Below are positions 9,331 through 17,742 of a stretch of 64,000 nt of DNA, piece after piece. The notes under the pieces are model-generated. The model had not been told where the DNA came from and made no database searches. It saw nothing but the letters and a program-made list of their open reading frames with translations. This stretch comes from Arenicella sp. (GTDB lineage: Bacteria; Pseudomonadota; Gammaproteobacteria; Arenicellales; Arenicellaceae). Both the position numbers and the translations under genes were made by a program. Location of the stretch: NCBI GenBank assembly GCA_023301745.1, contig JALZVW010000006.1:1-64000 (forward strand). Direction: 5' to 3'. Numbering within the stretch: position 1 is the stretch's first letter; each line of letters opens with the position of its first letter.

Positions 9331-9687
9331 GTGGCACGTATTGCAGGTATTAATCTACCATCACACAAACATGTTGAGATTGCACTAACGTCAATCTACG
9401 GCATCGGTAAAACTCGCTCACATGCTATATGTGACGCGGCTGGTATTGAACGCTCTACTAAAGTTAGCGCATTATCTGAGCCTGAAGCTGAAAAGCTTCG
9501 TGGTGAGGTGGCTAAATTTGAAGTAGAAGGCGATCTACGTCGGGAAGTCTCTATGAACATCAAACGTTTGATGGACTTAGGTTGCTTTCGCGGTATTCGT
9601 CATCGTCGTGGTTTGCCTTTGCGCGGACAACGTACTAAAACTAATGCGCGTACTCGTAAGGGTCCACGTAAACCAATCAAGCGCTAA
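9331..9687 (+). CDS. rpsM: 30S ribosomal protein S13
   Basis: S13 contacts the P-site tRNA and forms a bridge to the large subunit. The 118-residue product starts at a GTG ([26 protein letters not shown]). It ends in the basic tail [22 protein letters not shown] site lies before the GTG, which is also the rpsM start codon in E. coli. It is the first gene of the alpha operon. Confidence 0.98.
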   Translation: MARIAGINLPSHKHVEIALTSIYGIGKTRSHAICDAAGIERSTKVSALSEPEAEKLRGEVAKFEVEGDLRREVSMNIKRLMDLGCFRGIRHRRGLPLRGQRTKTNARTRKGPRKPIKR

Positions 9688-9763
9688 AAGCGCCAGCTTT
9701 TTGGTTGGCTGTAAGTAATTATTATTTACAGCGACTTAGAAGATCTGTTTTTGAGATATTAAA

Positions 9764-10153
9764 ATGGCTAAAACACCTAGCAAAACTAAGAAGAAAGTTA
9801 AAAAGCATATTGTTGATGGCATTGCGCACATCCAAGCTTCTTTCAATAATACGATCATCACAATCAGCGACCGTCATGGTAATGCTTTGTGCTGGGCGAC
9901 GGCTGGCGGTTCAGGCTTTCGTGGCTCACGTAAAAGCACACCTTTTGCTGCTCAAGTAGCGGCAGATCGTTGTGGCAAGATGGCACAAGATTTCGGCATG
10001 AAGAACCTAGAAGTTCGCGTTAAGGGCCCAGGCCCTGGTCGTGAGTCTGCTGTTCGTGCACTAAATAACTGTGGTTTTGATGTCACTCAGATTACTGATG
10101 TAACGCCTATTCCACATAATGGTTGTCGCCCTTCTAAGAAGCGTCGCGTATAA
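9764..10153 (+). CDS. rpsK: 30S ribosomal protein S11
   Basis: S11 lines the mRNA exit channel on the platform. The 129-residue product has a lysine-rich N-terminus, the core [21 protein letters not shown] and the signature end [18 protein letters not shown]. Length equals E. coli. The overlapping ORF at 9705 is a frame shadow. Confidence 0.98.
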   Translation: MAKTPSKTKKKVKKHIVDGIAHIQASFNNTIITISDRHGNALCWATAGGSGFRGSRKSTPFAAQVAADRCGKMAQDFGMKNLEVRVKGPGPGRESAVRALNNCGFDVTQITDVTPIPHNGCRPSKKRRV

Positions 10154-10250
10154 CCCGTTCGATTCTATGGCTCTAGTTTTGCGCAAGTGTCGCCAGAACA
10201 ACAAGCACGTCACATAGGTCGAGAGCAACTTTAAAGACTGAGAAACTAAA

Positions 10251-10874
10251 ATGGCAAGATATATTGGCCCAACTTGTAAGTTGGCACGTCGCGAAGGCAC
10301 GGATTTATTCCTTAAGAGCCCAGCGCGTTCGTTAGAATCAAAATGTAAGATGGACAAAGTGCCTGGTGCTACTGCCCAGTCGCGTCGCCCGCGCACTACC
10401 GTTTACGGTACTCAGCTTCGAGAGAAGCAAAAGCTACGCCGTATCTACGGTGTGCTAGAGAAAAAGTTCCGTGCATACTATGCTGAAGCAGCTCGTGTGA
10501 AAGGCTCAACAGGTGAAAACTTGTTGACTCTTCTTGAGTCACGCTTAGATAACGTTGTTTACCGTATGGGCTTTGCTGTGACGCGTGCAGAAGCGCGTCA
10601 ATTAGTGAGCCACAAATCTATTAAGGTTAATGGTCAACTCGTTAATATTCCTTCTTTCAATGTCAAGGCCGGCGATGTAGTCGAGGTTCGAGACAAAGCT
10701 AAGAAGCAATTGCGCATTAGTGCGGCCTTGGAAATTGCAGAGCAAATTGGTTTGCCTGAATGGTGTTCTGTAGAAGTCGCTGCTAAGAAAGGTGTTTTCA
10801 AATCAGCGCCTGAGCGTAGCGAATTGTCTGCTGATATCGATGAATCATTAGTCGTTGCACTTTACTCTAAGTAA
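10251..10874 (+). CDS. rpsD: 30S ribosomal protein S4
   Basis: S4 nucleates small-subunit assembly and in E. coli represses the alpha operon. The 207-residue product starts [20 protein letters not shown]. The S4 RNA-binding domain lies around residues 95-160 ([20 protein letters not shown], then [16 protein letters not shown]). Length matches the 206 residues of E. coli. The 106-base gap to rpoA contains a strong hairpin. Confidence 0.98.
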   Translation: MARYIGPTCKLARREGTDLFLKSPARSLESKCKMDKVPGATAQSRRPRTTVYGTQLREKQKLRRIYGVLEKKFRAYYAEAARVKGSTGENLLTLLESRLDNVVYRMGFAVTRAEARQLVSHKSIKVNGQLVNIPSFNVKAGDVVEVRDKAKKQLRISAALEIAEQIGLPEWCSVEVAAKKGVFKSAPERSELSADIDESLVVALYSK

Positions 10875-10885
10875 AATGCTTCTTT

Positions 10886-10910
10886 AGGCAAGCGCTCATA
10901 ACGCTTGCCT
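10886..10910 (+). terminator. Hairpin between rpsD and rpoA, candidate attenuator or processing site
   Basis: AGGCAAGCG and CGCTTGCCT form a perfect 9 bp stem around a 7-base loop. Only GATCTTTAG follows, so termination would be weak. It sits 12 bases after the rpsD stop and 70 bases before rpoA. It could lower or separate rpoA expression from the ribosomal genes. The stem is seen; the function is inference. Confidence 0.45.
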
Positions 10911-10980
10911 GATCTTTAGACCCTATACATTTAACCGTAGTCCGCCAGAGGATTCGGTAAATAACTGGAGACAGACCCAC

Positions 10981-11973
10981 ATGTCAGACACTATTGAACA
11001 ATTATTGACCCCGCGCTTTGTTGACGTCAGCACTGAAGACGGTACTCGCTCTAAGGTCGTTATCGAACCTTTGGAGCGTGGCTTTGGCTACACATTAGGT
11101 AATGCGTTACGTAGAATTTTGTTATCGTGCATTCCGGGTGCGGCGATCACCGATGTTAAAATCGATGGTGTATTGCATGAATATTCGTCTATCGAAGGCG
11201 TTCAAGAAGACGTCATCGATATCTTATTGAATCTTAAAGGCGTTGCTGTTAAGAAAGAATTTGATGAAGCTGTGACACTGACACTCAGTGCCAATGGTGA
11301 AGGTGTTTTGACAGCCGGTGATATACAAACGGTGCAAGATGTTGAGATATCTAACCCCGATCATGTTATTGCCCACTTGTCGAAGGATGCTAAGTTCCAC
11401 GCTGAGCTTACAGTTCGAAGTGGTCGCGGTTATCAGGTTTCTGAAGCTCGCAAGAGCGAGACTGAAGATAAAGAAATAGGCCTTATGCAGCTTGACGCTA
11501 CGTATAGCCCAGTATTAAAAGTAGCTTATTCAGTTGATGATGCTCGTGTCGAGCAGCGAACTGACTTAGACAAATTGACCTTGAAAATTGAAACCAACGG
11601 TACAATTGATCCAGAAGATGCTATTCGCAAAGCGGCAACGGCGCTTAGTCAACAGATTCAAGTATTTGTGAATCTGGAAGAAATTGCGGCGGTTGCGCAA
11701 GAAGAAAAAGAACCAGAAGTAGATCCTGTATTGCTTCGCCCAGTAGATGAATTAGAGCTAACGGTTCGTTCAGCCAACTGCTTAAAAGCGGAAAGCATCT
11801 ACTACATCGGTGATTTGGTATTACGCTCGGAAGTAGAGTTGATGAAGACTCCAAACTTGGGTAAAAAATCACTTACTGAGATCAAAGACGTACTCGCACA
11901 ACGCGGATTGTCTTTGGGTATGCAATTGCAAAACTGGCCACCTGCTGCACTTCGTGTAGACAGTGATAGCTAG
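10981..11973 (+). CDS. rpoA: DNA-directed RNA polymerase alpha subunit
   Basis: The alpha dimer starts RNA polymerase assembly and its C-terminal domain binds UP elements and activators. The 330-residue product has the N-terminal dimerisation domain (about 1-235; [20 protein letters not shown] near residue 30). A linker follows, then the C-terminal domain (about 250-330) with [18 protein letters not shown], which includes the DNA-binding arginine equivalent to E. coli R265. GGAG precedes the ATG. It lies between rpsD and rplQ in standard alpha operon order. Confidence 0.99.
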   Translation: MSDTIEQLLTPRFVDVSTEDGTRSKVVIEPLERGFGYTLGNALRRILLSCIPGAAITDVKIDGVLHEYSSIEGVQEDVIDILLNLKGVAVKKEFDEAVTLTLSANGEGVLTAGDIQTVQDVEISNPDHVIAHLSKDAKFHAELTVRSGRGYQVSEARKSETEDKEIGLMQLDATYSPVLKVAYSVDDARVEQRTDLDKLTLKIETNGTIDPEDAIRKAATALSQQIQVFVNLEEIAAVAQEEKEPEVDPVLLRPVDELELTVRSANCLKAESIYYIGDLVLRSEVELMKTPNLGKKSLTEIKDVLAQRGLSLGMQLQNWPPAALRVDSDS

Positions 11974-12001
11974 ATTAATTTTAAAGAGATAGGTTTCTGT
12001 C

Positions 12002-12421
12002 ATGAGACATAGAAAATCAGGCCGTCAGTTCAACCGTAATTCAAGCCACCGTCAAGCGATGTTTCGCAATATGATGGTGTCTTTGTTGAAGCACGAGCAA
12101 ATTAAGACTACCGTTGCAAAAGCGAAAGAACTTCGCATGTTTGTAGAGCCAATGATCACACTTAGTAAAAAATCTAGCTTGGCTAACAAGCGTATTGCAT
12201 TTGCTAAATTACAAGACCGCGACATTGTTGCGAAATTGTTTGATGAAATCGGTGAACGTATGAAAGATCGTCCAGGTGGTTATACGCGTATTTTGAAATG
12301 CGGCAACCGAGCTGGTGATAATGCACCGATGGCGTACATTCAGTTAGTTGATTTTGACTTAGAAGCGCATGCGGCTATGTTTGAAGTTGAAGAAGATTTC
12401 GAAGAGGAAGCCGCGGCTTAG
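12002..12421 (+). CDS. rplQ: 50S ribosomal protein L17
   Basis: L17 sits near the tunnel exit of the large subunit. The 139-residue product begins [24 protein letters not shown], the family signature. It is about 12 residues longer than the E. coli protein, with an acidic tail ([12 protein letters not shown]). It is the last gene of the alpha operon; a terminator follows at once. Confidence 0.98.
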   Translation: MRHRKSGRQFNRNSSHRQAMFRNMMVSLLKHEQIKTTVAKAKELRMFVEPMITLSKKSSLANKRIAFAKLQDRDIVAKLFDEIGERMKDRPGGYTRILKCGNRAGDNAPMAYIQLVDFDLEAHAAMFEVEEDFEEEAAA

Positions 12422-12442
12422 GCACTGGTTTTCTGATCGACA

Positions 12443-12469
12443 AAAAGCCCGCTTCGAGCGGGTTTTTTT
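12443..12469 (+). terminator. Rho-independent terminator after rplQ
   Basis: AAAAGCCCGCT and AGCGGGTTTTT form a stem with one G-T pair and a three-base loop, followed by a run of seven T. It begins 22 bases after the rplQ stop and closes the ribosomal block. Confidence 0.9.
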
Positions 12470-12885
12470 GTGCCTGATAGGAAGGCTCGAGTCATCTCTA
12501 GGATCACCTCTATCTCATGTGTTGTTTAGGCATGCTTCTCTTACCGCGATCTTTATTGATGATCCGCAGTAGGGCCTTTCATAAAGAAGGTTAGCGGCGT
12601 AGCCAGTAGAGGTAATGTTGGTATGGTCGAAATGATATCTAGTCATGCGCTAAGCTAGGGTAAAGGTTGCCCGCAGAGGGGGTTGCTAGAAATTTAGGCT
12701 AAAGGGCAAACGCGCTGTTTTAAGACCATACTGTTCTCGAGACTTGAATAGAATAAATGTTTCTACTTTAATCGTATGGCTAAGCCCATTATTCTTGGTG
12801 ATCTTTATCTGATTGTTCGCTAATTATGCTTTAGATCGCCCCATTATTTCTGCCTACATTGCATTGCAGCATGATTTTACGGGCT
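12470..12885. other. Intergenic stretch without a recognised gene
   Basis: This 416-base stretch separates the ribosomal terminator from the 3' end of the reverse-strand ispB. I see no conserved ORF, tRNA or clear repeat in it. The ORF at 12813-13037 runs into ispB on the opposite strand and looks like a shadow. Confidence 0.5.
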
Positions 12886-13911
12886 CTAATAGGCGCGCTC
12901 GACTGAAAACTCAGCAAGTAGCATTAGTGCGGTTCTATATTTGGAGTCAGGGAGTACATCCAAGGCTTGTTGAGCTAGCTTGGCTTGTTGGCGAGCAACA
13001 CGGGCGGTATAGGCCAGTGACCCCGTTTTTTCTATAATGGCCAATACGATATCAAGGTTGTCTCGACTAGCATTTGTTATTGCATCTTCAAGTAATTCCT
13101 TGTCTCGGCCTGTAGAGCGCTCTATGGCATTAATCAGTGGCAGTGTGGGTTTGCCTTCGGCTAAATCATCGCCCACGTTCTTGCCCATGGCGCTAGCGTC
13201 AGCGGTGTAATCTAATATATCGTCAACTAATTGAAACGCGGTGCCCAGATGAAGTCCGTAGGCTGCTAATGCATCTTCCACCGGACGTGCTTGTTTGCTT
13301 ACTATGGCTCCTAATCGAGTCGCGGCTTCAAACAAGATAGCCGTTTTGGACTGAATGGTATCCATATATTGAGCTTCGCTGGTGTCGGCTGAGCCACAGT
13401 TAATCAATTGCATCACTTCGCCTTCAGCAATTTGATTGGTGGTGTGCGACAAAATCTCCATAACACGCATACTGCCAACTTCAACCATCATTTGAAATGC
13501 GCGAGAATATAGGTAGTCACCTACCAATACGCTGGCTGCATTGCCAAATACCTCATTCGCGGTTTCTCTCCCTCGGCGCATCTCAGACTCGTCAACCACA
13601 TCATCATGCAACAGCGTGGCTGTGTGAATGAATTCTACAATCGCGGCCAGTAATGTTTGATCTGATGATGTTTCTAGTTGCTCTAAATTTGATGCTTTTG
13701 CAGCAAGCAATAGGGCAACTGGTCTTAATCGTTTACCACCTGCTTGAACTATATAGGCGCCAAGCTGGTTTATTAAAGCAACATCGCTATTGAGGTTGGA
13801 TACAATGGTTTGGTTAACCACTGTCATATCTGAATCAACCAGCGAAATAACTGATTGTATATCAATGGCTTGCGACTTAGTGTCTGAGATCGGTGTACTA
13901 TTGAGCGTCAT
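12886..13911 (-). CDS. ispB: Polyprenyl (octaprenyl) diphosphate synthase
   Basis: This enzyme extends farnesyl diphosphate with isopentenyl diphosphate to make the side chain of ubiquinone and menaquinone. The 341-residue product has both aspartate-rich motifs that bind magnesium and substrate: DDVVD at about 103-107 and DDILD at about 230-234. GGKRLRP near residue 58 and GKPTLPLI further on are also typical. It is some 18 residues longer than E. coli IspB at the N-terminus. It is divergent from rplU-rpmA, as in E. coli. The chain length of the product cannot be read from the sequence. Confidence 0.95.
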   Translation of the reverse strand: MTLNSTPISDTKSQAIDIQSVISLVDSDMTVVNQTIVSNLNSDVALINQLGAYIVQAGGKRLRPVALLLAAKASNLEQLETSSDQTLLAAIVEFIHTATLLHDDVVDESEMRRGRETANEVFGNAASVLVGDYLYSRAFQMMVEVGSMRVMEILSHTTNQIAEGEVMQLINCGSADTSEAQYMDTIQSKTAILFEAATRLGAIVSKQARPVEDALAAYGLHLGTAFQLVDDILDYTADASAMGKNVGDDLAEGKPTLPLINAIERSTGRDKELLEDAITNASRDNLDIVLAIIEKTGSLAYTARVARQQAKLAQQALDVLPDSKYRTALMLLAEFSVERAY

Positions 13912-14014
13912 AGTTCGGAATTATAACCCACAGAGATGAAAAACGGCTCTTTTTAGCTAGGTATTTATATTCATAAAAGCTTAGTTAAAACACTCATTTA
14001 TTGCTCCTGAAGAG

Positions 14015-14043
14015 TTGACCAAAGCCCTTGTAAACACTAGAAT
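14015..14043 (+). promoter_or_regulatory. Strong sigma-70 promoter candidate for rplU-rpmA
   Basis: TTGACC and TAGAAT are separated by 17 bases, five of six matches in each box. A start near 14050 gives a leader of about 100 nucleotides before rplU. This is the best sigma-70 match noticed in the window. Confidence 0.7.
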
Positions 14044-14150
14044 TCCTGCCCTGTTCGCTGGGTCCGTCTTTGGAAGAAAGATAAATAGCATTTCTGCTCG
14101 CTGTTTACCCCTTCGGAACGCAAATTAGGCTGAGAAGCCGGAGTATTTAA

Positions 14151-14774
14151 ATGTACGCAGTAATAAAAACTGGCGGTAAGCAATACCGCGTCGCTGTAGG
14201 CGATAAATTGAAAGTAGAGTCTTTGGACGTGCAAGAAGGCGACAAAGTGACTCTAGACCACGTATTAATGATCGGTGACGGTGACAGTGTTGAAGTAGGC
14301 ACCCCTACTTTAGATAAAACGGTCGACGCAACTGTGCTGAGCAATGGTCGTGGCAAAAAGCTACGCATTGTTAAGTTTCGTCGTCGTCAAAACTCTCGCA
14401 CGCGTACTGGCCATCGTCAGAACTACACAGAGCTTGAAATTACCGCTATTGGTGGTAAAGCCGCTGCTAAGAAGGCCGCAGCTCCTAAGAAAGCCGTAGC
14501 GCCTAAGAAAGCCGCAGCGCCTAAAGCTGATGCCCCTAAAGAATCGGCACCTAAGAAAGCAGCTGAACCTAAAGGCGCTGATGATTTGAGCAAGATTTCT
14601 GGCATAGGCCCGGTAATCGTTGGTAAACTAGAAGCCTTAGGCATTACTACGTTTCAACAAATTGCTGATTTCACAGCTGACGACATCGTACGCATCGACG
14701 GAGAATTAAATTTCAAAGGCCGTATTGATCGTGATGAGTGGGTTAAACAAGCAACTGAATTGGCTAAAAGCTAA
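14151..14774 (+). CDS. rplU: 50S ribosomal protein L21 with C-terminal HhH-like extension
   Basis: L21 is a large-subunit protein that depends on L20 for binding 23S rRNA. Residues 1-100 are a normal L21 ([19 protein letters not shown], then [20 protein letters not shown]). The protein then continues for about 105 more residues. First comes a linker of repeated AAPKKA units at about 103-143. Then comes a small domain at about 144-207 with [20 protein letters not shown] and [14 protein letters not shown]. From memory this domain resembles the helix-hairpin-helix tail of alphaproteobacterial L21 and of some NuoE proteins. It is absent from the 103-residue E. coli protein. The gene is followed by rpmA. 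Confidence 0.95.
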   Translation: MYAVIKTGGKQYRVAVGDKLKVESLDVQEGDKVTLDHVLMIGDGDSVEVGTPTLDKTVDATVLSNGRGKKLRIVKFRRRQNSRTRTGHRQNYTELEITAIGGKAAAKKAAAPKKAVAPKKAAAPKADAPKESAPKKAAEPKGADDLSKISGIGPVIVGKLEALGITTFQQIADFTADDIVRIDGELNFKGRIDRDEWVKQATELAKS

Positions 14775-14802
14775 TTCAAACGCTAAATAAAGGTAAGATA
14801 AA

Positions 14803-15075
14803 ATGGCACATAAGAAAGCAGGCGGTAGTTCAAGGAACGGTCGCGATTCTAATTCCAAACGTCTTGGCGTAAAACGTTACGCTGGTCAACTCATTAACGC
14901 CGGTACGATTATTGTTCGCCAACGCGGAAGCTCTTTTCATGCTGGTACTGATGTAGGCATGGGCAAAGACTATACTTTGTTCGCGCTTAAGACTGGTGTT
15001 GTAAAGTTCGAAATAAAAGGCGCTAAAAACCGCAAGCACGTAAGCATTGTTGCGTCGGAAGAAGCGGCCGCTTAG
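14803..15075 (+). CDS. rpmA: 50S ribosomal protein L27
   Basis: L27 reaches the peptidyl transferase centre with its N-terminal tail. The 90-residue product starts [20 protein letters not shown], with no cleavable N-terminal extension, and includes [21 protein letters not shown]. It forms an operon with rplU. In many gammaproteobacteria obgE follows, but here a terminator follows and no GTPase gene is present. Confidence 0.98.
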   Translation: MAHKKAGGSSRNGRDSNSKRLGVKRYAGQLINAGTIIVRQRGSSFHAGTDVGMGKDYTLFALKTGVVKFEIKGAKNRKHVSIVASEEAAA

Positions 15076-15141
15076 TTAGCTCTTTTCAGAGCATTGCTGT
15101 TAGCAATACTTTGGAATATTATAAACGCTAAAGCTCTATCG

Positions 15142-15175
15142 AAAGGCTCCGCAATCGCGGGGCCTTTTGTTTTTT
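15142..15175 (+). terminator. Rho-independent terminator after rpmA
   Basis: AAAGGCTCCGC pairs with GCGGGGCCTTT (one G-T pair) around a four-base loop, followed by TTGTTTTTT. It closes the rplU-rpmA operon about 65 bases after the rpmA stop. Confidence 0.88.
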
Positions 15176-15369
15176 AACTATTCGAATCTAAGCTTTAAGC
15201 TCTGAATGCCATTTCATCTAGCCGTTCAGAGTTATTCATTCAATAAGTTCCTGTTAACCTTCCTGTTTTTTTCACCGGCTTGTACCTCAAGCGCCACCAG
15301 CATACGTGTTCTGAATACTTGGAAGCGATAGTGGCCGAAATACGCTCGAGGGTTGGAGTTATATTGAAA

Positions 15370-15804
15370 ATGCAAACCCTAACGGCGAACCCCAACAGAT
15401 CCGAACCCCTTTTGGATCAAAATGATATTTCGCTCAGTGAGCGTACGCACCTGATGATGTATCTTCGCATCAATCGACAAGGCACTCGTATTGTCGACCA
15501 GCACGGATTTGTAGATCACTACGAATCTTCTTGGACCTCAGAACAGTTTGTTCAATTTAATCAAGGAACCATTAATTTAGATACTGCGTTATTTCACGAT
15601 GGTGCGCTCGATCAGTCCACAAAGCCTTTCAATTTAGAGTGCTTTATCGAACATGATCAAACACTCTATCGTGATAAATGGCTGCGAGACTTAAGTCCGT
15701 TGTCGGAATTTCATGCTGATAGTGAAAAAAATTATCAAAATACGACACGTCCGTTAAACAACTTTCAAAAAACTAAGGTCAATGGTTTTCGAACGAACTT
15801 ATAA
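15370..15804 (+). CDS. Hypothetical protein, 144 residues
   Basis: I do not recognise this protein. The ORF track starts at a TTG at 15280. I prefer the ATG at 15370 (MQTLTANPNRSEPLLDQ) or the TTG two codons upstream, since a GGAG lies at 15355-15358. It has no signal peptide and no membrane segment. It has one cysteine and is polar, with a central stretch RINRQGTRIVDQHGFVDHYE. Codon use looks like that of its neighbours. It stands alone between the rpmA terminator and the fimbrial operon. It may be a lineage-specific gene; coding status is likely but not proven. Confidence 0.5.
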   Translation: MQTLTANPNRSEPLLDQNDISLSERTHLMMYLRINRQGTRIVDQHGFVDHYESSWTSEQFVQFNQGTINLDTALFHDGALDQSTKPFNLECFIEHDQTLYRDKWLRDLSPLSEFHADSEKNYQNTTRPLNNFQKTKVNGFRTNL

Positions 15805-16304
15805 AATAGTCGTGGATAGCGATTAAGAAACCGCCTCGGTGACGAATGGATCAAAAAATACTGAAAACCCTCAAAGAAATGTCGACTAAGTTCTGAAAAA
15901 TAGAGTTTATTTTAATCACTTAACTATGCATAAGTGTTTGAATTTATAACATTTAATTGAATGGCGATTGTTTTCGATCATCAATATTGATGAATTAATT
16001 TGATGGTTGAATTGAATCATTCTTTTAAGCCATTTTAGGTGATGACAATAGTGAATGGCCTTCGCTAATGGTCTATGTCTATAACAAGCTTTGGCCAATA
16101 GTCTTGGCGTTAACAAAAGTTTGCATTTCAAATAAGATTGTTTGCGTAACTTAATTGAGAGTTACTAAATGAGGCAGGGGTACAGTACGGGTCGTACCAC
16201 GGGGAACTTAGGGTTGCTTTAAAGGATTCAAAGCTCACTTTATATCGGCACTAAGACATGCTCCTACCTTGATTAATACTTTTAAACCTAAAGAGGAAAT
16301 AGAA
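15805..16304 (+). promoter_or_regulatory. AT-rich 500-base region upstream of the pilin gene
   Basis: The region is markedly AT-rich between about 15890 and 16150. It holds a perfect 16 bp palindrome TCATCAATATTGATGA (15978-15993), an inverted repeat CACTTA/TAAGTG (15917-15936), and GTAACT/AGTTAC (16146-16165). GGTAC/GTACC (16179-16198) lies near the promoter candidate. Such a layout fits a regulated fimbrial promoter. I looked for a cyclic-di-GMP riboswitch pattern and did not see one. Confidence 0.45.
16203..16232 (+). promoter_or_regulatory. Sigma-E-like promoter candidate upstream of the pilin gene
   Basis: GGAACTT (16203-16209) matches the -35 box of sigma-E class promoters. A TTCAAA lies 17 bases downstream, a possible -10 box, though the spacing is one base longer than usual. 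A start near 16240 gives a leader of about 65 nucleotides before the pilin ATG. The match is by eye; a chance occurrence is possible. Confidence 0.3.
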
Positions 16305-16823
16305 ATGAAAAACCTAACCAAACTTTCAATCATCGCCGCTGCACTTCTAGCTGTTACTAATGTGAACGCTGATGATGGCGCAGGCAATGATTCAGACACA
16401 GATTACATTCAAGTAAAAGGCCATGTGCCACCACGTTGTAACATCCAGTTGGCGCAGCCTATTGCAGCTGACTTCGAACATAATGTGAGTGAAGGCCAAA
16501 GTAGAAGCGGCAAGTTCGGGATTTTTTGTAATGCTAAATCTGGCGCGAAGTTAACTATGGAAAGTGAAGGCGGTGGTCTTGCTCTCGATGGTTCTACAGA
16601 TCCAGATCACCGTGTGAGCTACGCGGCTTGGTGGACAGCTGGTGGTGTTGGCGCTGAGATCGATACTGGTGCAGGCGTAAACTCGAATTCAGTTAATCTA
16701 ACAGGCAGCAAGGATTTAGCAATGGGCATGGTTGAAAGTGAATTCAGCATGACATTGACTGACACCGCTAAATTTGCCGGTTACTACAATGATAAAATCT
16801 CTCTTTCTATAGAAGCTAACTAA
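16305..16823 (+). CDS. Chaperone-usher fimbrial major subunit (pilin)
   Basis: This is a secreted fimbrial subunit, assembled by the chaperone and usher encoded downstream. The start is the ATG with AAGAGGA before it, giving 172 residues; the ORF track start at 16269 is 12 codons too early. A signal peptide covers residues 1-22 (MKNLTKLSIIAAALLAVTNVNA). The mature part has just two cysteines, about 45 (PPRCNIQ) and 75 (IFCNAK), the disulfide pattern of chaperone-usher pilins. The C-terminus (YYNDKISLSIEAN) looks like a donor-strand groove strand. A terminator-like hairpin follows, which would make it the most expressed gene of the operon. The exact fimbrial clade is uncertain. Confidence 0.8.
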   Translation: MKNLTKLSIIAAALLAVTNVNADDGAGNDSDTDYIQVKGHVPPRCNIQLAQPIAADFEHNVSEGQSRSGKFGIFCNAKSGAKLTMESEGGGLALDGSTDPDHRVSYAAWWTAGGVGAEIDTGAGVNSNSVNLTGSKDLAMGMVESEFSMTLTDTAKFAGYYNDKISLSIEAN

Positions 16824-16848
16824 AAGTCGCTTCAGAATATGAGTACAT

Positions 16849-16879
16849 TAAGGGGCGACTATGTTGCCCCTTATTTTTT
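16849..16879 (+). terminator. Attenuator-type terminator between pilin and chaperone genes
   Basis: TAAGGGGC and GCCCCTTA form a perfect 8 bp stem around a 9-base loop, followed at once by six T. It lies 26 bases after the pilin stop and upstream of chaperone and usher. Partial read-through here would give much pilin and little usher, a common logic in fimbrial operons. Confidence 0.8.
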
Positions 16880-16924
16880 AAAATCAGCCTAATGAATGCC
16901 TAGCAAGAGGCAAGAGAGTGTTTT

Positions 16925-17695
16925 ATGTTGTTATCAAATTTGAGAACAAAACGGAGCGTTCATCGCCGCGTGTTCGGGCAATTATCTAAATTGATATTTA
17001 TTGCTATCGCAATGTATGGGCCAGTTGCGGTCGCTCAAAGCGTGCAGCCAATGGTCTATCAACTAGAAACTATTGGTAATAACTCATCGACTAATTTAAC
17101 CATCGAAAACACCAAGAGTTCCGCAATAACTTATGAAATGCTAGCGGTAAAAGTGAGCCACGATGAGATGGGCAATGAAACTCGAACTGATGCTGAAGAT
17201 GATTTTTTAATTTACCCACCTCAAACGCTAGTTGCACCCGGAAAAAAGCAGATCATTAAAGTGAAGTATGTTGGTGACCCTGAACTTGAATTGTCGCAAA
17301 CTTACCGTATTTTGGTAAATGAGTTGCCTATAGATTTAAGTGGCGGCGACAATAGTGGCATCAGTGTCGCGATTAACTTCAGCACACTCTGCAACATCGT
17401 GCCGACTGGTTCTAGCGCCGCATTGGAAGTAACTCAGTTAAGCGAAATTGAGGATGATAAATGGTCGATTACAATCCAAAATAAAGGAACACGATTTTCT
17501 CGCCTTAGTGAGACCATCGTCGAAGTGGTGAGTCTTAGCGACCCTTCTAAAAAGAAGGTGTTTCGTAATGAGTATATAGGTGATTTGTTTAATAGAAATT
17601 TGGTCGCCCCTAAGTCTAAGCTAAAGCTTGAAATGCCCGCGATCGAAGGGTTCGAACCAGATAATACAAAAATCACTATTAGCGAAACCAGCTAA
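16925..17695 (+). CDS. Periplasmic pilus assembly chaperone (PapD-like)
   Basis: The product caps fimbrial subunits in the periplasm and hands them to the usher. It has 256 residues with a signal peptide ending near residue 37 (AVAQS). Two immunoglobulin-like domains follow. The first contains FLIYPPQTLVAPGKKQIIKV and ends with SQTYRILVNELP, the G1/F1 strand signature. The second is about residues 150-256. A single cysteine is present (FSTLCNIVP). It is the second gene of the operon, after the attenuator. PapD-family membership is clear; the subunit partners are inferred from context. Confidence 0.88.
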   Translation: MLLSNLRTKRSVHRRVFGQLSKLIFIAIAMYGPVAVAQSVQPMVYQLETIGNNSSTNLTIENTKSSAITYEMLAVKVSHDEMGNETRTDAEDDFLIYPPQTLVAPGKKQIIKVKYVGDPELELSQTYRILVNELPIDLSGGDNSGISVAINFSTLCNIVPTGSSAALEVTQLSEIEDDKWSITIQNKGTRFSRLSETIVEVVSLSDPSKKKVFRNEYIGDLFNRNLVAPKSKLKLEMPAIEGFEPDNTKITISETS

Positions 17696-17742
17696 ACTCA
17701 CGTTAAGCAAAAGGCTAACGGCGAATATGGATTTCGATAGTA

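Noticed and set aside
12813-13037. 74-residue forward ORF overlapping the ispB 3' end
   Set aside because: Its second half is antisense to ispB and the product resembles nothing known. It is probably chance.
14461-14575. Tandem DNA repeat in rplU as a satellite or phase-variable tract
   Set aside because: The repeats are imperfect in DNA, vary in codon choice and encode a regular Ala-Lys-Pro linker, so they look selected at the protein level.
15076-15369. obgE expected after rpmA
   Set aside because: A terminator follows rpmA and no GTPase motifs are present, so the gene must be elsewhere in the genome.
16141-16304. Cyclic-di-GMP riboswitch in the pilin leader
   Set aside because: I looked for the GEMM core and tetraloop pattern often found before surface-structure genes and did not see it.
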